The notes under the pieces: model-generated
What the model saw: the letters and a program-made list of their open reading frames with translations, nothing else
Database searches by the model: none
What the model was told of the DNA's origin: nothing
Source of the DNA: Flavobacteriaceae bacterium CRH
GTDB lineage: Bacteria > Bacteroidota > Bacteroidia > Flavobacteriales > Flavobacteriaceae
Reading direction: 5' to 3'
Assembly: GCA_001507425.1 (NCBI GenBank)
Contig: LMAJ01000028.1
Span: forward strand, 1 to 64,000
Length of the DNA: 64,000 nucleotides
Shown here: positions 51,466-60,240 of the stretch, one piece after another
Numbering within the stretch: the first letter of the stretch is position 1
How the letters are laid out: each line of letters begins with the position of its first letter
Position numbers and translations under genes: made by a program

Positions 51466-51894
51466 ATGAAGCAACCATCAAAGAAAAAAAGATTAATTGT
51501 TTTAATAATAAGCGGAATAATCGCATTATCAGCAAGTTTAATTCTTTATTTGTCTCCTAAAGATCCTAATTTAAATATTGAAATAACAGATTTAGTAGCA
51601 AAGTATAATGAAAATTGCCCTCTATTAATTCAACAAGGAATTCGTTTGGATAGTGTTAGTTTGCCTAAAAAGCAAGTTGTTCAGTATAATTTGACTTTAG
51701 TAAATGTTGAAAAGCAGACAGCAGAAATTGAAACGATTAAAGAAAATATTCAGCAAAGTTTAATTAGTACAGCAAAAGCGAATCCTGGTCTTAGAACATT
51801 TCGGGACAATAATTTTACTTTGATTTATAGTTATAAGGATAAAAAAGGAATTTATTTATTTGAAGTTAATATAACGCCAGAGCAGTATAAATAA
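51466..51894 (+). CDS. Small membrane-anchored protein, unknown function
   Basis: 142 aa. A basic start (KQPSKKKRLIVLIISGIIAL) leads into one membrane helix at about residues 9-27, then a soluble domain of about 110 residues with segments TDLVAKYNENCPLLIQQGIR and FTLIYSYKDKKGIYLFEV. I do not recognise the family. It starts 30 bp after tdk and is probably in the same transcript. Confidence 0.55.
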   Translation: MKQPSKKKRLIVLIISGIIALSASLILYLSPKDPNLNIEITDLVAKYNENCPLLIQQGIRLDSVSLPKKQVVQYNLTLVNVEKQTAEIETIKENIQQSLISTAKANPGLRTFRDNNFTLIYSYKDKKGIYLFEVNITPEQYK

Positions 51895-51910
51895 TTAATA
51901 GGCTTGGTAA

Positions 51911-51953
51911 AACAACAAACCCGACAGGCTTAAAACCTGTCGGGTTTGTTGTT
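51911..51953 (+). terminator. Very long perfect hairpin, likely terminator of the tdk operon
   Basis: An 18-bp perfect stem: the arm 51911-51928 (AACAACAAACCCGACAGG) pairs with 51936-51953 around a 7-nt loop. The core CCCGACAGG/CCTGTCGGG is repeated in the hairpin at 52100-52133. Confidence 0.7.
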
Positions 51954-51988
51954 TTGTTTAAAATCAAATGATATTGCCGATATTTAAA

Positions 51989-52085
51989 CTGGACTGAAGT
52001 CCAGCTCTACAATATAATACGTTCCTTCGGAACTACAAAAGAGCCTTCGGCTCGATTTATATTGTAGGGCCGGATTTAAATCCGG
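51989..52085. repeat. Structured multi-arm repeat element
   Basis: In order: CTGGACT-GA-AGTCCAG (51989-52004); CTACAATATAA (52007-52017), which pairs with TTATATTGTAG (52057-52067); inside that pair, two hairpins with the same TTC apex, GTTCC-TTC-GGAAC (52021-52033) and GAGCC-TTC-GGCTC (52041-52053); then the perfect 16-bp palindrome CCGGATTTAAATCCGG (52070-52085). The arrangement would fold as a multi-way junction. No coding potential. Confidence 0.75.
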
Positions 52086-52099
52086 TTTAATATAATATT

Positions 52100-52137
52100 A
52101 AACCCGACAGGTTTTCAAAAACCTGTCGGGTTTGTTA
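52100..52137. terminator. Second CCCGACAGG hairpin, terminator of rpoN side
   Basis: AAACCCGACAGGTTTT (52100-52115) pairs with AAAACCTGTCGGGTTT (52118-52133). It faces the convergent rpoN end (52184) and is almost the same as the hairpin at 51911. Confidence 0.65.
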
Positions 52138-52183
52138 CTTTAAATGAACTTATATTTCTTATATGGTTTAAAAAAAGAGAAAT

Positions 52184-53644
52184 CTATATTTTCTTCCTCA
52201 TTCTCGCAACCGGGATATCAAGTTGTTCACGGTACTTTGCAATGGTTCTTCTTGCAATCGGATATCCTTTTTCTTTTAAGATTTCTGCCAATTGATCGTC
52301 TGGTAAAGGTTTCTTTTTGTCTTCTTCTTCAATAGTATTCTTAAGAATCTTTTTGATTTCTAAAGTCGAAACATCTTCTCCCTGATCATTTTTCATGGCT
52401 TCAGAGAAAAATTCCTTGATTAACTTTGTTCCGTATGGCGTTTCAACATATTTACTGTTGGCAACACGCGAAATTGTCGAAATATCCAAACCAACCATAT
52501 CTGCAATGTCTTTTAAAATCATTGGTTTTAGCTTGGTTTCATCGCCATCTAAAAAGAATTCTTCCTGATAATGCATAATGGCATTCATCGTTACAAAAAG
52601 AGTTTCCTGGCGTTGTCTGATCGCATCGATAAACCATTTTGCCGAATCCAGTTTTTGCTTAATAAACTGAACGGCATCTTTTTGTGCTGACGATTTATCA
52701 CGAGAATCTTTGTACGTCTGCATCATTTCCTGATAATCTTTAGAAACGTGCAGAGAAGGAGCATTTCGTCCGTTTAAAGTCAATTCGAGTTCGCCATCTG
52801 TAATTCTGATGGCAAAATCAGGAACGACATTTTCGGTTACTTTATTGTTTCCAGTAAAAGATCCGCCTGGTTTTGGGTTTAATCTTTCGATTTCATGAAT
52901 CGCTTTTTTAAGCTGTTCATTCGAAACTCCGTATTTCTGTAAAAGTTTATCGTAATGTTTTTTGGTAAAAGCATCAAATTGATTTTCGATAATATCAATT
53001 GCTAAATCAACATATTCCGTTGGTGTTTTATGCTTCAATTGCAATAATAAACATTCCTGTAAATCACGTGCGCCAACTCCCGAAGGTTCCAATTCGTGAA
53101 TTACATGAAGCATTTTTTCGACCATTACTTCATCGGTATAAATACCTTGGGTAAAAGCCATATCGTCGACCATATCAGCAACGGTTCTGCGGATGTAGCC
53201 CATATCATCAATACTTCCAACAAGGAATTCAGCGATTTCGCGCTCTTCATCATTCAAAATAAAAGTATTCAATTGATTGATTAAATCCTGATGAAAACTT
53301 ATCGGAGAAGCAAAAGGCGTTTCACGTTCTTCATCTTCACCATAATTATTTACCTGAGTTTTATAATCCGGAGTATCGTCGTCGCTTAAGTATTCGTCTA
53401 TATTAATGTCGTCAGCTTCGATTCTGTCAGATTCTGCATCGTCATAATCGTCGTATTCTTCATTAGCGAATTCATCTGCTTCGTATTCATCTTCTTTTCC
53501 AGCTTCAAGAGCCGGATTTTCGTTCATTTCTTCTAATAAACGTTGCTCAAAAGCTTGCGTAGGCAATTGAATTAACTTCATCAGCTGAATTTGCTGTGGA
53601 GATAATTTTTGGGATAATTTTAAATTTAAAAATTGCTTTAGCAT
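52184..53644 (-). CDS. rpoN: RNA polymerase sigma-54 factor
   Basis: 486 aa. It directs RNA polymerase to -24/-12 promoters and needs an AAA+ activator such as the regulator at 27657. Region I is the Gln/Leu-rich start (MLKQFLNLKLSQKLSPQQIQ), region II is the long acidic stretch (about residues 50-105, many Asp/Glu), region III has the core-binding and helix-turn-helix parts (DIADMVGLDISTISRVANSK), and the RpoN box is ARRTIAKYREQLDIP at the C-terminus. Length is normal. It stands alone with a repeat-rich upstream gap. Confidence 0.97.
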   Translation of the reverse strand: MLKQFLNLKLSQKLSPQQIQLMKLIQLPTQAFEQRLLEEMNENPALEAGKEDEYEADEFANEEYDDYDDAESDRIEADDINIDEYLSDDDTPDYKTQVNNYGEDEERETPFASPISFHQDLINQLNTFILNDEEREIAEFLVGSIDDMGYIRRTVADMVDDMAFTQGIYTDEVMVEKMLHVIHELEPSGVGARDLQECLLLQLKHKTPTEYVDLAIDIIENQFDAFTKKHYDKLLQKYGVSNEQLKKAIHEIERLNPKPGGSFTGNNKVTENVVPDFAIRITDGELELTLNGRNAPSLHVSKDYQEMMQTYKDSRDKSSAQKDAVQFIKQKLDSAKWFIDAIRQRQETLFVTMNAIMHYQEEFFLDGDETKLKPMILKDIADMVGLDISTISRVANSKYVETPYGTKLIKEFFSEAMKNDQGEDVSTLEIKKILKNTIEEEDKKKPLPDDQLAEILKEKGYPIARRTIAKYREQLDIPVARMRKKI

Positions 53645-53651
53645 TTGATTT

Positions 53652-53782
53652 TGTTAAAAGTTTCAAGTTTCAAGTTTCAGGTTGCAGAACGTGCTACAAC
53701 CTGAAATTTGAAACCTGAAACAAATATTATTATTTTGGTTCACGTTCCAATAACTTGAAACCTGAAACCTGAAACTTTTTTA
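53652..53782. repeat. GTTTCAAG/CTTGAAAC intergenic repeats upstream of rpoN
   Basis: GTTTCAAGTTTCAAGTTTCAGG at 53659-53680 and mirrored TGAAACCTGAAAC blocks at 53709-53723 and 53754-53778 form inverted and direct copies in the rpoN-asnS gap. No gene. Confidence 0.7.
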
Positions 53783-53793
53783 AACTAAATCGA

Positions 53794-55239
53794 TTAAAAT
53801 TCCGCACTTCCTGGAGTTCTCGGGAAAGGAATTACGTCTCTAATGTTTGTCATTCCGGTTACAAACAATACCAAACGCTCAAATCCTAAACCAAAACCTG
53901 CGTGTGTTGCAGAACCAAATCTTCTGGTGTCTAAATACCAGTATAATTCTTCTTCGTCGATTTCTAAGGCTTTCATTTTTTCGACTAAAACGTCATAACG
54001 CTCTTCTCTTTCAGAACCTCCCACGATTTCTCCAATTCCAGGGAAAAGAATATCCATGGCACGAACCGTTTCTCTTCCTGGTTCAGTGTTGTCGTTCAAA
54101 CGCATGTAAAACGCTTTAATGTTTGCCGGATAATCGTATAAAATTACCGGACATTTAAAGTGTTTTTCAACCAAATAACGCTCGTGTTCTGATTGTAAAT
54201 CAGCTCCCCATTCGTTGATGATGTATTGAAATTTTTTCTTTTTATTTGGAGTTGAATCTCTTAAAATATCAATTGCTTCTGTATAAGAAACACGTTTGAA
54301 GTTGTTCTCCAAAACGAAGTTCAATTTCTCTAACAAAGGCATTTCGCTTCTGTCTGCCTGAGGTTTTGATTTTTCTTCTTCAATAAGTCTACCTTCCAAA
54401 AATGCCAAATCATCTTTACAATTGTCTAAAGCATATTTAATTACATACTGAATAAAATCTTCAGCCAAATCCATATTGTCATCAAGATCATTGAAAGCAA
54501 CTTCCGGCTCAATCATCCAAAATTCTGCAAGGTGACGAGAAGTATTTGAATTTTCTGCTCTAAAAGTTGGTCCAAACGTATAAATCTGACCCAAAGCCAT
54601 TGCGAAAGTTTCACCTTCTAACTGTCCTGAAACTGTTAAATTCGTATGTTTTCCGAAGAAATCTTTTTTGAAATCAATGTTTCCTTCTTCATTTTTTGGA
54701 AGATTATCTAATGGCAATGAAGTTACCTGAAACATTTCTCCGGCACCTTCAGCATCAGCTCCGGTAATAATTGGTGTGTTTACATACACAAATCCTTTTT
54801 GTTGAAAATAGCTATGAACCGCATAAGATAAAACCGAACGTACACGCATAATAGCACCAAAAGCATTTGTACGAACACGTAAATGTGCATTGGTACGCAA
54901 AAATTCTAAAGTATGTTTTTTAGGCTGCATTGGGAATTTTTCAGGATCAGAATCTCCAAGAATTTCAATTTTACTAACCTGAATTTCATATTTCTGACCT
55001 GCACCTTTACTCTCCACCAAAGTTCCAAATACAGAAACGGCAGCTCCTGTAGTGATTCTTTTTAAAGTCTCTTCTGGTGTATTTTCAAAATCAACAACAC
55101 ATTGTATATTATTAATGGTAGAACCGTCATTAAGAGCGATGAACTGATTATTTCTAAAAGTTCTCACCCATCCTTTTGCATTCACTTCCTGTAGCGTCGT
55201 CGTACTGTTTAATAAGTCTTTAACCTTTGTGTGTTTCAT
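53794..55239 (-). CDS. asnS: Asparaginyl-tRNA synthetase
   Basis: 481 aa class II enzyme that charges tRNA-Asn. It has an N-terminal OB-fold anticodon-binding domain (KGWVRTFRNNQFIALNDGST) and the class II motifs: YTFGPTFRAENSNTSRHLAEFWMIEPE (motif 2 region) and HAGFGLGFERLVLFVTGMTNIRDVIPFPRTP (motif 3). Motif 1 is VYVNTPIITGADAEGAGEMF. Length is normal. Confidence 0.97.
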   Translation of the reverse strand: MKHTKVKDLLNSTTTLQEVNAKGWVRTFRNNQFIALNDGSTINNIQCVVDFENTPEETLKRITTGAAVSVFGTLVESKGAGQKYEIQVSKIEILGDSDPEKFPMQPKKHTLEFLRTNAHLRVRTNAFGAIMRVRSVLSYAVHSYFQQKGFVYVNTPIITGADAEGAGEMFQVTSLPLDNLPKNEEGNIDFKKDFFGKHTNLTVSGQLEGETFAMALGQIYTFGPTFRAENSNTSRHLAEFWMIEPEVAFNDLDDNMDLAEDFIQYVIKYALDNCKDDLAFLEGRLIEEEKSKPQADRSEMPLLEKLNFVLENNFKRVSYTEAIDILRDSTPNKKKKFQYIINEWGADLQSEHERYLVEKHFKCPVILYDYPANIKAFYMRLNDNTEPGRETVRAMDILFPGIGEIVGGSEREERYDVLVEKMKALEIDEEELYWYLDTRRFGSATHAGFGLGFERLVLFVTGMTNIRDVIPFPRTPGSAEF

Positions 55240-55495
55240 TTTAATTTTAGATTTTAGATTGCTGATTTTAGATTAAAATAAAATCAGTTTTTTTATATCG
55301 AATTGCAAATATAAACGATAATAATTAATTTTTGAAGCTATTTCCTGCTATCCGCTTGTATCTTTTTAGGCAGATCATTTACGGTAAACAAGATATTTCC
55401 GATTGCCTAAAAAGGATACCGCTTCTATCAGGGCTAGGGCACTCGTTTTTATAAGAGCCAGTTATTTTTTATGAATTTAATATTTCTTTCCTTTT

Positions 55496-55598
55496 TTGTC
55501 ATTTCGAGGAACGAAGAATCTCCGCAAGTAACTCTACAAAGATTAGCAATTCCTGATGCGGTGTTTCTTGCGGAGATTCTTCGTTCCTAGAATGACAA
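55496..55598. repeat. Large inverted repeat (32-bp arms)
   Basis: Arm 1 at 55496-55528 starts TTGTCATT and contains CGAGGAACGAAGAATCTCCG; arm 2 at 55567-55598 mirrors it (CGGAGATTCTTCGTTCCT, then AATGACAA). A 38-bp centre separates them. It looks like a MITE or REP element of a kind familiar from Bacteroidota genomes. Confidence 0.8.
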
Positions 55599-55609
55599 GT
55601 TTATGGTTG

Positions 55610-55661
55610 AACCTTTGTCAAACTTCAAAAATTTGACAAAGGTTTGGACTGTAAATTCGTG
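55610..55661. repeat. TTTGACAAAGG palindrome and TTCGTG repeats before the RND gene end
   Basis: AACCTTTGTCAAA (55610-55622) is mirrored by TTTGACAAAGGTT (55632-55644). The TTCGTGCTAATTCGTG words that follow belong to the family seen at 49481-49561. A related palindrome recurs at 62603-62629. Confidence 0.6.
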
Positions 55662-58046
55662 CTAATTCGTGAAATTCGTGTTTCCATCCAAATTCTCCAA
55701 ATCCTCTTTCTTAGCCTTTTTCTTCTCAAAAGTCAAAACCAAAGCAGGTAAAACCAATAAATTCGCAAACATTGCAAACGCCAATGTGCATGAAATTAAT
55801 CCACCAAGAGCAATAGTTCCGCTAAAGCTTGAAAGTGTGAAAGTCGCAAATCCTAAAATCAAAACTATAGAAGTATAAAAAGTACTGATTCCGGTTTCTC
55901 TTAAAGCACTGAAAACCGATTTTTTGACTCTTCCGTTGTTTTGCATTAAATCATGTTTGTATTTCGCCATAAACTGAATGGCATTATCAACCGAAATTCC
56001 AAACGCAATACTGAACACTAAAATTGTTGAAGGTTTTAGCGGAATTCCAAAATAACCCATTAATCCTGATGTAATACAAAGCGGTAAAATATTCGTAATC
56101 AACGATGCAAAAACCATTTTAAATGATCTGAATAAATATAACATCAAGGCAGCAATCACTAAAATGGCAAAAATCAATGATTCGATTAAATTATCAACCA
56201 AATATGATGTTCCTTTCTGGAAAACCAATGCTTTTCCGGTAACGGTAACTTCAAAACGGTCTTTCGGGAAAATTTCATCTATTTTAGAATGTAATTTTTT
56301 CTCCACTTTTGCCATTTCATCTGTACCAATATCTTTCATGAAAGTTGTGATTCGGGCGTATTGTCCGGTCGAATCAACATAACTTTTCATTAAGTTTTCT
56401 TTGCTGTTTTTAGTTGCATTTTTGGCATAACTCAAAATAAAAGTCTGCTCTTGTGAGGTTGGTAATTGGTAATATTCAGGATTTCCGTTATAAAAAGCCT
56501 GTTTCGAATATTTAACCAAATTTACGATCGAAACCGGTTTTGCCAATTCAGGCATTCCTTCAATCGTATTTTGCAATTCATCCATTTTGCGAATGGTAGA
56601 TGCTTTCATAACACCTTTTTTGTGTTTGGTGTTAATCATGATTTCAAGCGGCATTACACCGTTAAATTCCTTTTCGTAAAATATAATATCTTTAAAGAAA
56701 GAAGCGCTTTTTGGCATTTCTCCAATCAAACTTCCCGAAACTTTCATTTGCGAAATTCCAACAATGCTCAGGAATAAAAGTAAACCGTAAATGATATAAA
56801 TTACTTTACGTTTGTTTTTTACTACGTTTTCAACAAAATTCAATAATGTCGAAATATAGGTTTTTGTTAAATGATACAAATGTTTTTCGCCTGGAACCGA
56901 CATGAAACTGTATACAATTGGTACAATTAAAAGCGTCAGTAAATAAACCGAAATCACATTTATTGAAGTTACTAAACCAAACTCAAAAAGCAAATCATTT
57001 CCTGTAATCATAAAGGTTGCAAACCCCATTGCAGTCGTTAAATTCGTCATTAAAGTAGCAACTCCAATTTTCGAAATAATACGCTGCAAAGCTTTTGCCT
57101 GATTGTTGTGCAGTTTAATTTCCTGCTGGTATTTATTAATCAGGAAAATGCAATTCGTAATTCCAATTACAATAATTAATGGCGGAACAATAGCCGTTAG
57201 AATCGTAATTTTATAATGAAATAATCCCAATGTCCCGAACGACCAGATTACGCCAACAATCAAAATACAAATGGAAATAAATGTCGCTCTGAACGAACGG
57301 AAAAAGAAAAAGAAAATCAATGAAACGATCAATAAAGCGGCACCAATGAAAAGTGCAATTTCGCCTTTCATATTCGCTGCGTTGATTGTTCTTATGTATG
57401 GCATTCCCGAAACACGCAAATCGATTCCGGTCTTTTTTTCGAATTTATCTATTTTCGGAACTAAATTTTCAAGTATAAAAGTCTTTCTTTGGGCAGTATT
57501 TACAATAGCTTTATTAATGTAAATGGCAGAACGCACACTTCCGCTTTTTTTATTAAACAATAATCCTTCGTAAAAAGGCAAATTGTAAAATAAATCATGT
57601 TGTATGGTTTTTAAATAAGCCGGATCAATTGTTTTGCTTTGATCGATAAACGGTTTTAGCACAAATTTTTCGTTAACCGTGTCTTTTTCAAGTTTTTTTA
57701 AATCATTCAAAGAAACAACCAAATCAATTTCTTTAGATTTTTTTAAATCCGTCATCAATTCATTCCAGGCCGCGTAATTTTTGGGTGTAAAAAAATTGGG
57801 GTCTTTAAATCCAATAACCACAAGGTTTCCTTCCTCACCAAACTTTTCCAGAAATTTTTGATACTCTTTATTTGCGATATGATCTTTAGGAAGCAGGTTA
57901 GCTTCTGTATACGACATAGAAAGATTTTTCCATTGGTAACCAAGGAAAATCGTTAAAGCCGCAACAATAACCAATATTGTAATTCTGTTTTTAAGAATGA
58001 TTCGGGCAGTTTTTTCCCAAAACCCAAATTGAATAGCGTTTTTCAT
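55662..58046 (-). CDS. RND/MMPL-type exporter
   Basis: 794 aa. Two RND halves, each with a membrane helix, a large periplasmic loop and a five-helix bundle (IAFGISVDNAIQFMAKY is the helix-4-like motif in the second half; GITNCIFLINKYQQEIK in the first). It resembles the hydrophobe/amphiphile or MMPL-related group of RND exporters, with no adaptor or outer-membrane factor gene nearby. The start at 58046 (MKNAIQFGFWEK) is chosen because the upstream codons to 58100 do not fit. Substrate unknown. Confidence 0.88.
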   Translation of the reverse strand: MKNAIQFGFWEKTARIILKNRITILVIVAALTIFLGYQWKNLSMSYTEANLLPKDHIANKEYQKFLEKFGEEGNLVVIGFKDPNFFTPKNYAAWNELMTDLKKSKEIDLVVSLNDLKKLEKDTVNEKFVLKPFIDQSKTIDPAYLKTIQHDLFYNLPFYEGLLFNKKSGSVRSAIYINKAIVNTAQRKTFILENLVPKIDKFEKKTGIDLRVSGMPYIRTINAANMKGEIALFIGAALLIVSLIFFFFFRSFRATFISICILIVGVIWSFGTLGLFHYKITILTAIVPPLIIVIGITNCIFLINKYQQEIKLHNNQAKALQRIISKIGVATLMTNLTTAMGFATFMITGNDLLFEFGLVTSINVISVYLLTLLIVPIVYSFMSVPGEKHLYHLTKTYISTLLNFVENVVKNKRKVIYIIYGLLLFLSIVGISQMKVSGSLIGEMPKSASFFKDIIFYEKEFNGVMPLEIMINTKHKKGVMKASTIRKMDELQNTIEGMPELAKPVSIVNLVKYSKQAFYNGNPEYYQLPTSQEQTFILSYAKNATKNSKENLMKSYVDSTGQYARITTFMKDIGTDEMAKVEKKLHSKIDEIFPKDRFEVTVTGKALVFQKGTSYLVDNLIESLIFAILVIAALMLYLFRSFKMVFASLITNILPLCITSGLMGYFGIPLKPSTILVFSIAFGISVDNAIQFMAKYKHDLMQNNGRVKKSVFSALRETGISTFYTSIVLILGFATFTLSSFSGTIALGGLISCTLAFAMFANLLVLPALVLTFEKKKAKKEDLENLDGNTNFTN

Positions 58047-58224
58047 AAAATCTTTAAAATGGTTGCAAATGTAGTGAAAAGCGCTATAAATCATAAACAA
58101 TCACTTCGGTTTTTACTATATGTTAACATTAATTAATAATCTGATTTTTAGGAAAAATCGCATGTTCGATATGGGTTCTGTGATATTTTCTGATATTTGC
58201 ATTTAATTTAAAAATGAAAAGAAA

Positions 58225-58554
58225 ATGAATTGGATTTTATTAATTATTGCCGGGCTCTTTGAAGTTGGATTTGCATCATGTTTAGGAAAAGCAAAAGAAA
58301 CAACCGGAATTATTTCTACGTATTGGATGGTTGGCTTTTTTGTGTGCCTTTCGATCAGTATGATTTTGTTATATAAAGCCACGCAAGTATTGCCAATTGG
58401 AACTGCTTATGCGGTTTGGACAGGAATTGGAGCGGTTGGAACCGTGTTAGTGGGAATATTTATTTTTAAGGAACCAGCCACTTTTTGGAGAATATTTTTC
58501 CTCTCGACTTTAATTGCTTCCATTATTGGTTTGAAGTTTGTCTCTAGTCATTAA
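58225..58554 (+). CDS. SMR-family exporter (Gdx/SugE-like)
   Basis: 109 aa, four membrane helices. The conserved Glu in GLFEVGFASCLGKAKE (about residue 13), and GTAYAVWTGIGAVGTVLVGIFIF match the guanidinium-exporter (Gdx) subgroup of SMR transporters. It works as an antiparallel dimer driven by proton exchange. No guanidine riboswitch is seen upstream. The assignment to substrate is tentative. Confidence 0.85.
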   Translation: MNWILLIIAGLFEVGFASCLGKAKETTGIISTYWMVGFFVCLSISMILLYKATQVLPIGTAYAVWTGIGAVGTVLVGIFIFKEPATFWRIFFLSTLIASIIGLKFVSSH

Positions 58555-58684
58555 AAAACTGGCCACGTATTTAACAGGTTAAAAAGATTTTTTGATAATT
58601 ACAGAAATCATGAAATCTTTAAAATCTGTGGTAAAAAAAATAGTTACTTTTACAGATGAATTTTCAATGATAATTTATCTGGGT

Positions 58685-59446
58685 ATGCAAGAAAACAACA
58701 CCATCACCTTTATTTTTCTAGCCATTATTTTACTGCTTATCATCATTATTTGTTTTATGGTGTATCAATTAATGCAATCTAAAAAAGCACAAGACGACGC
58801 AGAAAGAAGTTTTTATGCACTCGAAGTAAAAGTTAATGATCTTCAGTTAGAAAATTTAGAGTCAAAGCTCAATCCGCATCTTTTTAAAAATATTCTAAAT
58901 TCAATTCAGTCGCACGCTTATCAAACTTATTTTGCCTTGGATAAATTGGCGAATGTTCTGGATTATATTTTATATGAAAGCAAAAAGAAATTTGTTACCG
59001 CTAAAGAGGAAATTGATTTTGCACTGAATTTAATCGAAATCAATAAAATCAAAATCAGTCCGCTTTTTGAATTGAAGATCAAAACCAACATCAATAAAGA
59101 AGATAAATTATACGAACAGCCGTTGCTTGCGCCGCTAATTTCGATAGATTTAATTGAGAATGCTTTTAAACACGCAGATTTGCAAAGTGCCGATGCTTTT
59201 ATTTCGGTTGTTTTTGAGTTTAAGGACAATTCTTTTTTTATGACGGTTTCGAATAAAATTTCGGATAAAAAAGTGTTAAAAAAGGAGCGAAGCGGTTTTG
59301 GTCACGCCACATTAGAACACCGTTTGCGAATCATTTATAAAAATAATTTTAAGCTTGATAAGTTTGTAGAAAACGACATTTATATAGCTCATCTAAAAAT
59401 AGATTTACTTGAATACAAAACTGAAATGCTTGCTACTGGACGATGA
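58685..59446 (+). CDS. LytS-type sensor histidine kinase
   Basis: About 253 aa from the ATG at 58685; the frame extends to 58592, but the region 58604-58632 is an ATCTGTGG-type intergenic repeat, so the shorter start is more credible. One membrane helix (NTITFIFLAIILLLIIIICF) leads to a His_kinase-type domain with phospho-His in ESKLNPHLFKNILNS and the ATP-binding part APLISIDLIENAFKHA and GFGHATLEHRLRII. It overlaps the LytTR regulator gene by 38 bp. The phosphorelay runs to that regulator. Confidence 0.85.
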   Translation: MQENNTITFIFLAIILLLIIIICFMVYQLMQSKKAQDDAERSFYALEVKVNDLQLENLESKLNPHLFKNILNSIQSHAYQTYFALDKLANVLDYILYESKKKFVTAKEEIDFALNLIEINKIKISPLFELKIKTNINKEDKLYEQPLLAPLISIDLIENAFKHADLQSADAFISVVFEFKDNSFFMTVSNKISDKKVLKKERSGFGHATLEHRLRIIYKNNFKLDKFVENDIYIAHLKIDLLEYKTEMLATGR

Positions 59447-60128
59447 GTTGCCCGGATTAACGTATCTGAAAATGCTTTGCGAACAAATTCCCGAAGTTGA
59501 AATCGTAAAAACGTTTAATAATCCTGAAAAACTTTTAGCCGAAATTCCCAATCTCGATTTTGACTTATTAATTTCTGATATCGAAATGCCGGGAATGGAC
59601 GGTTTGCATCTGGCAGAAATGCTGAACAATAAATTAGTTATTTTTTGCACGGCTTATAAAGAATATGCTGCCGATGCTTTTAATATTGATGCTGTAGATT
59701 ATATTACAAAACCTGTAAAACTAGAACGTTTGCAAAAAGCAATCTCAAAAGCTTTTGAACGATTTCATAAACCAGCTTCGGCTAAAAAATTCATTCAGTT
59801 AAATACAGATAAAGGAAAAACTTTGCTTTATTTTAATCAGGTTCAGTACATCAAAACAGCTGAAAGTGATAGTCGTGACAAAACGGTCCTTTTGATGGAC
59901 GGAAGTTTTTTGAATTTGAAAAACATCAAATTTGACACACTCCTTAAAGAATTGCCCGAAGCTGATTTTTGCCGAATAAACAAAAAAGAAATCGTAGCCG
60001 TGAAGGCCATTAAATTTTTTAACCACAACGAAATTGTGCTGCATCATTTAGAAAAAAATGACAAAAACAATGCTTTAATTCTTAGCGAAACCTATCGTTC
60101 TGACTTTTTAAAAAAGGTTAAAATCTAA
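59409..60128 (+). CDS. LytTR-family response regulator
   Basis: 239 aa. Receiver domain with KCLLLDDELPGLTYLKM and phospho-acceptor Asp in DLLISDIEMPGMDG (about residue 59), then a LytTR DNA-binding domain (KFIQLNTDKGKTLLYFNQVQ, FCRINKKEIVAVKAIKFF). The start is a TTG (59409), as no ATG precedes the conserved KLKCLLLDDE; the overlap with the kinase is 38 bp, so translation is coupled. Start-codon choice is an inference from alignment with the family. Confidence 0.9.
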   Translation: MNTKLKCLLLDDELPGLTYLKMLCEQIPEVEIVKTFNNPEKLLAEIPNLDFDLLISDIEMPGMDGLHLAEMLNNKLVIFCTAYKEYAADAFNIDAVDYITKPVKLERLQKAISKAFERFHKPASAKKFIQLNTDKGKTLLYFNQVQYIKTAESDSRDKTVLLMDGSFLNLKNIKFDTLLKELPEADFCRINKKEIVAVKAIKFFNHNEIVLHHLEKNDKNNALILSETYRSDFLKKVKI

Positions 60129-60240
60129 CTTATTACAAAGTTTTTCGGACTTGTTACATAGATTGAAAATTAGCTGCAAATTTACTTTTTCAGCTGAATA
60201 TCAGTTCTGATATTTGCGGCAATATTAAAAAAAGCAAGTT

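Noticed and set aside
58560..58640. Guanidine riboswitch or other leader upstream of the SMR or LytS gene
   Set aside because: Only the repeat words ATCTGTGG and AT-rich text are present and no recognisable riboswitch core is seen.
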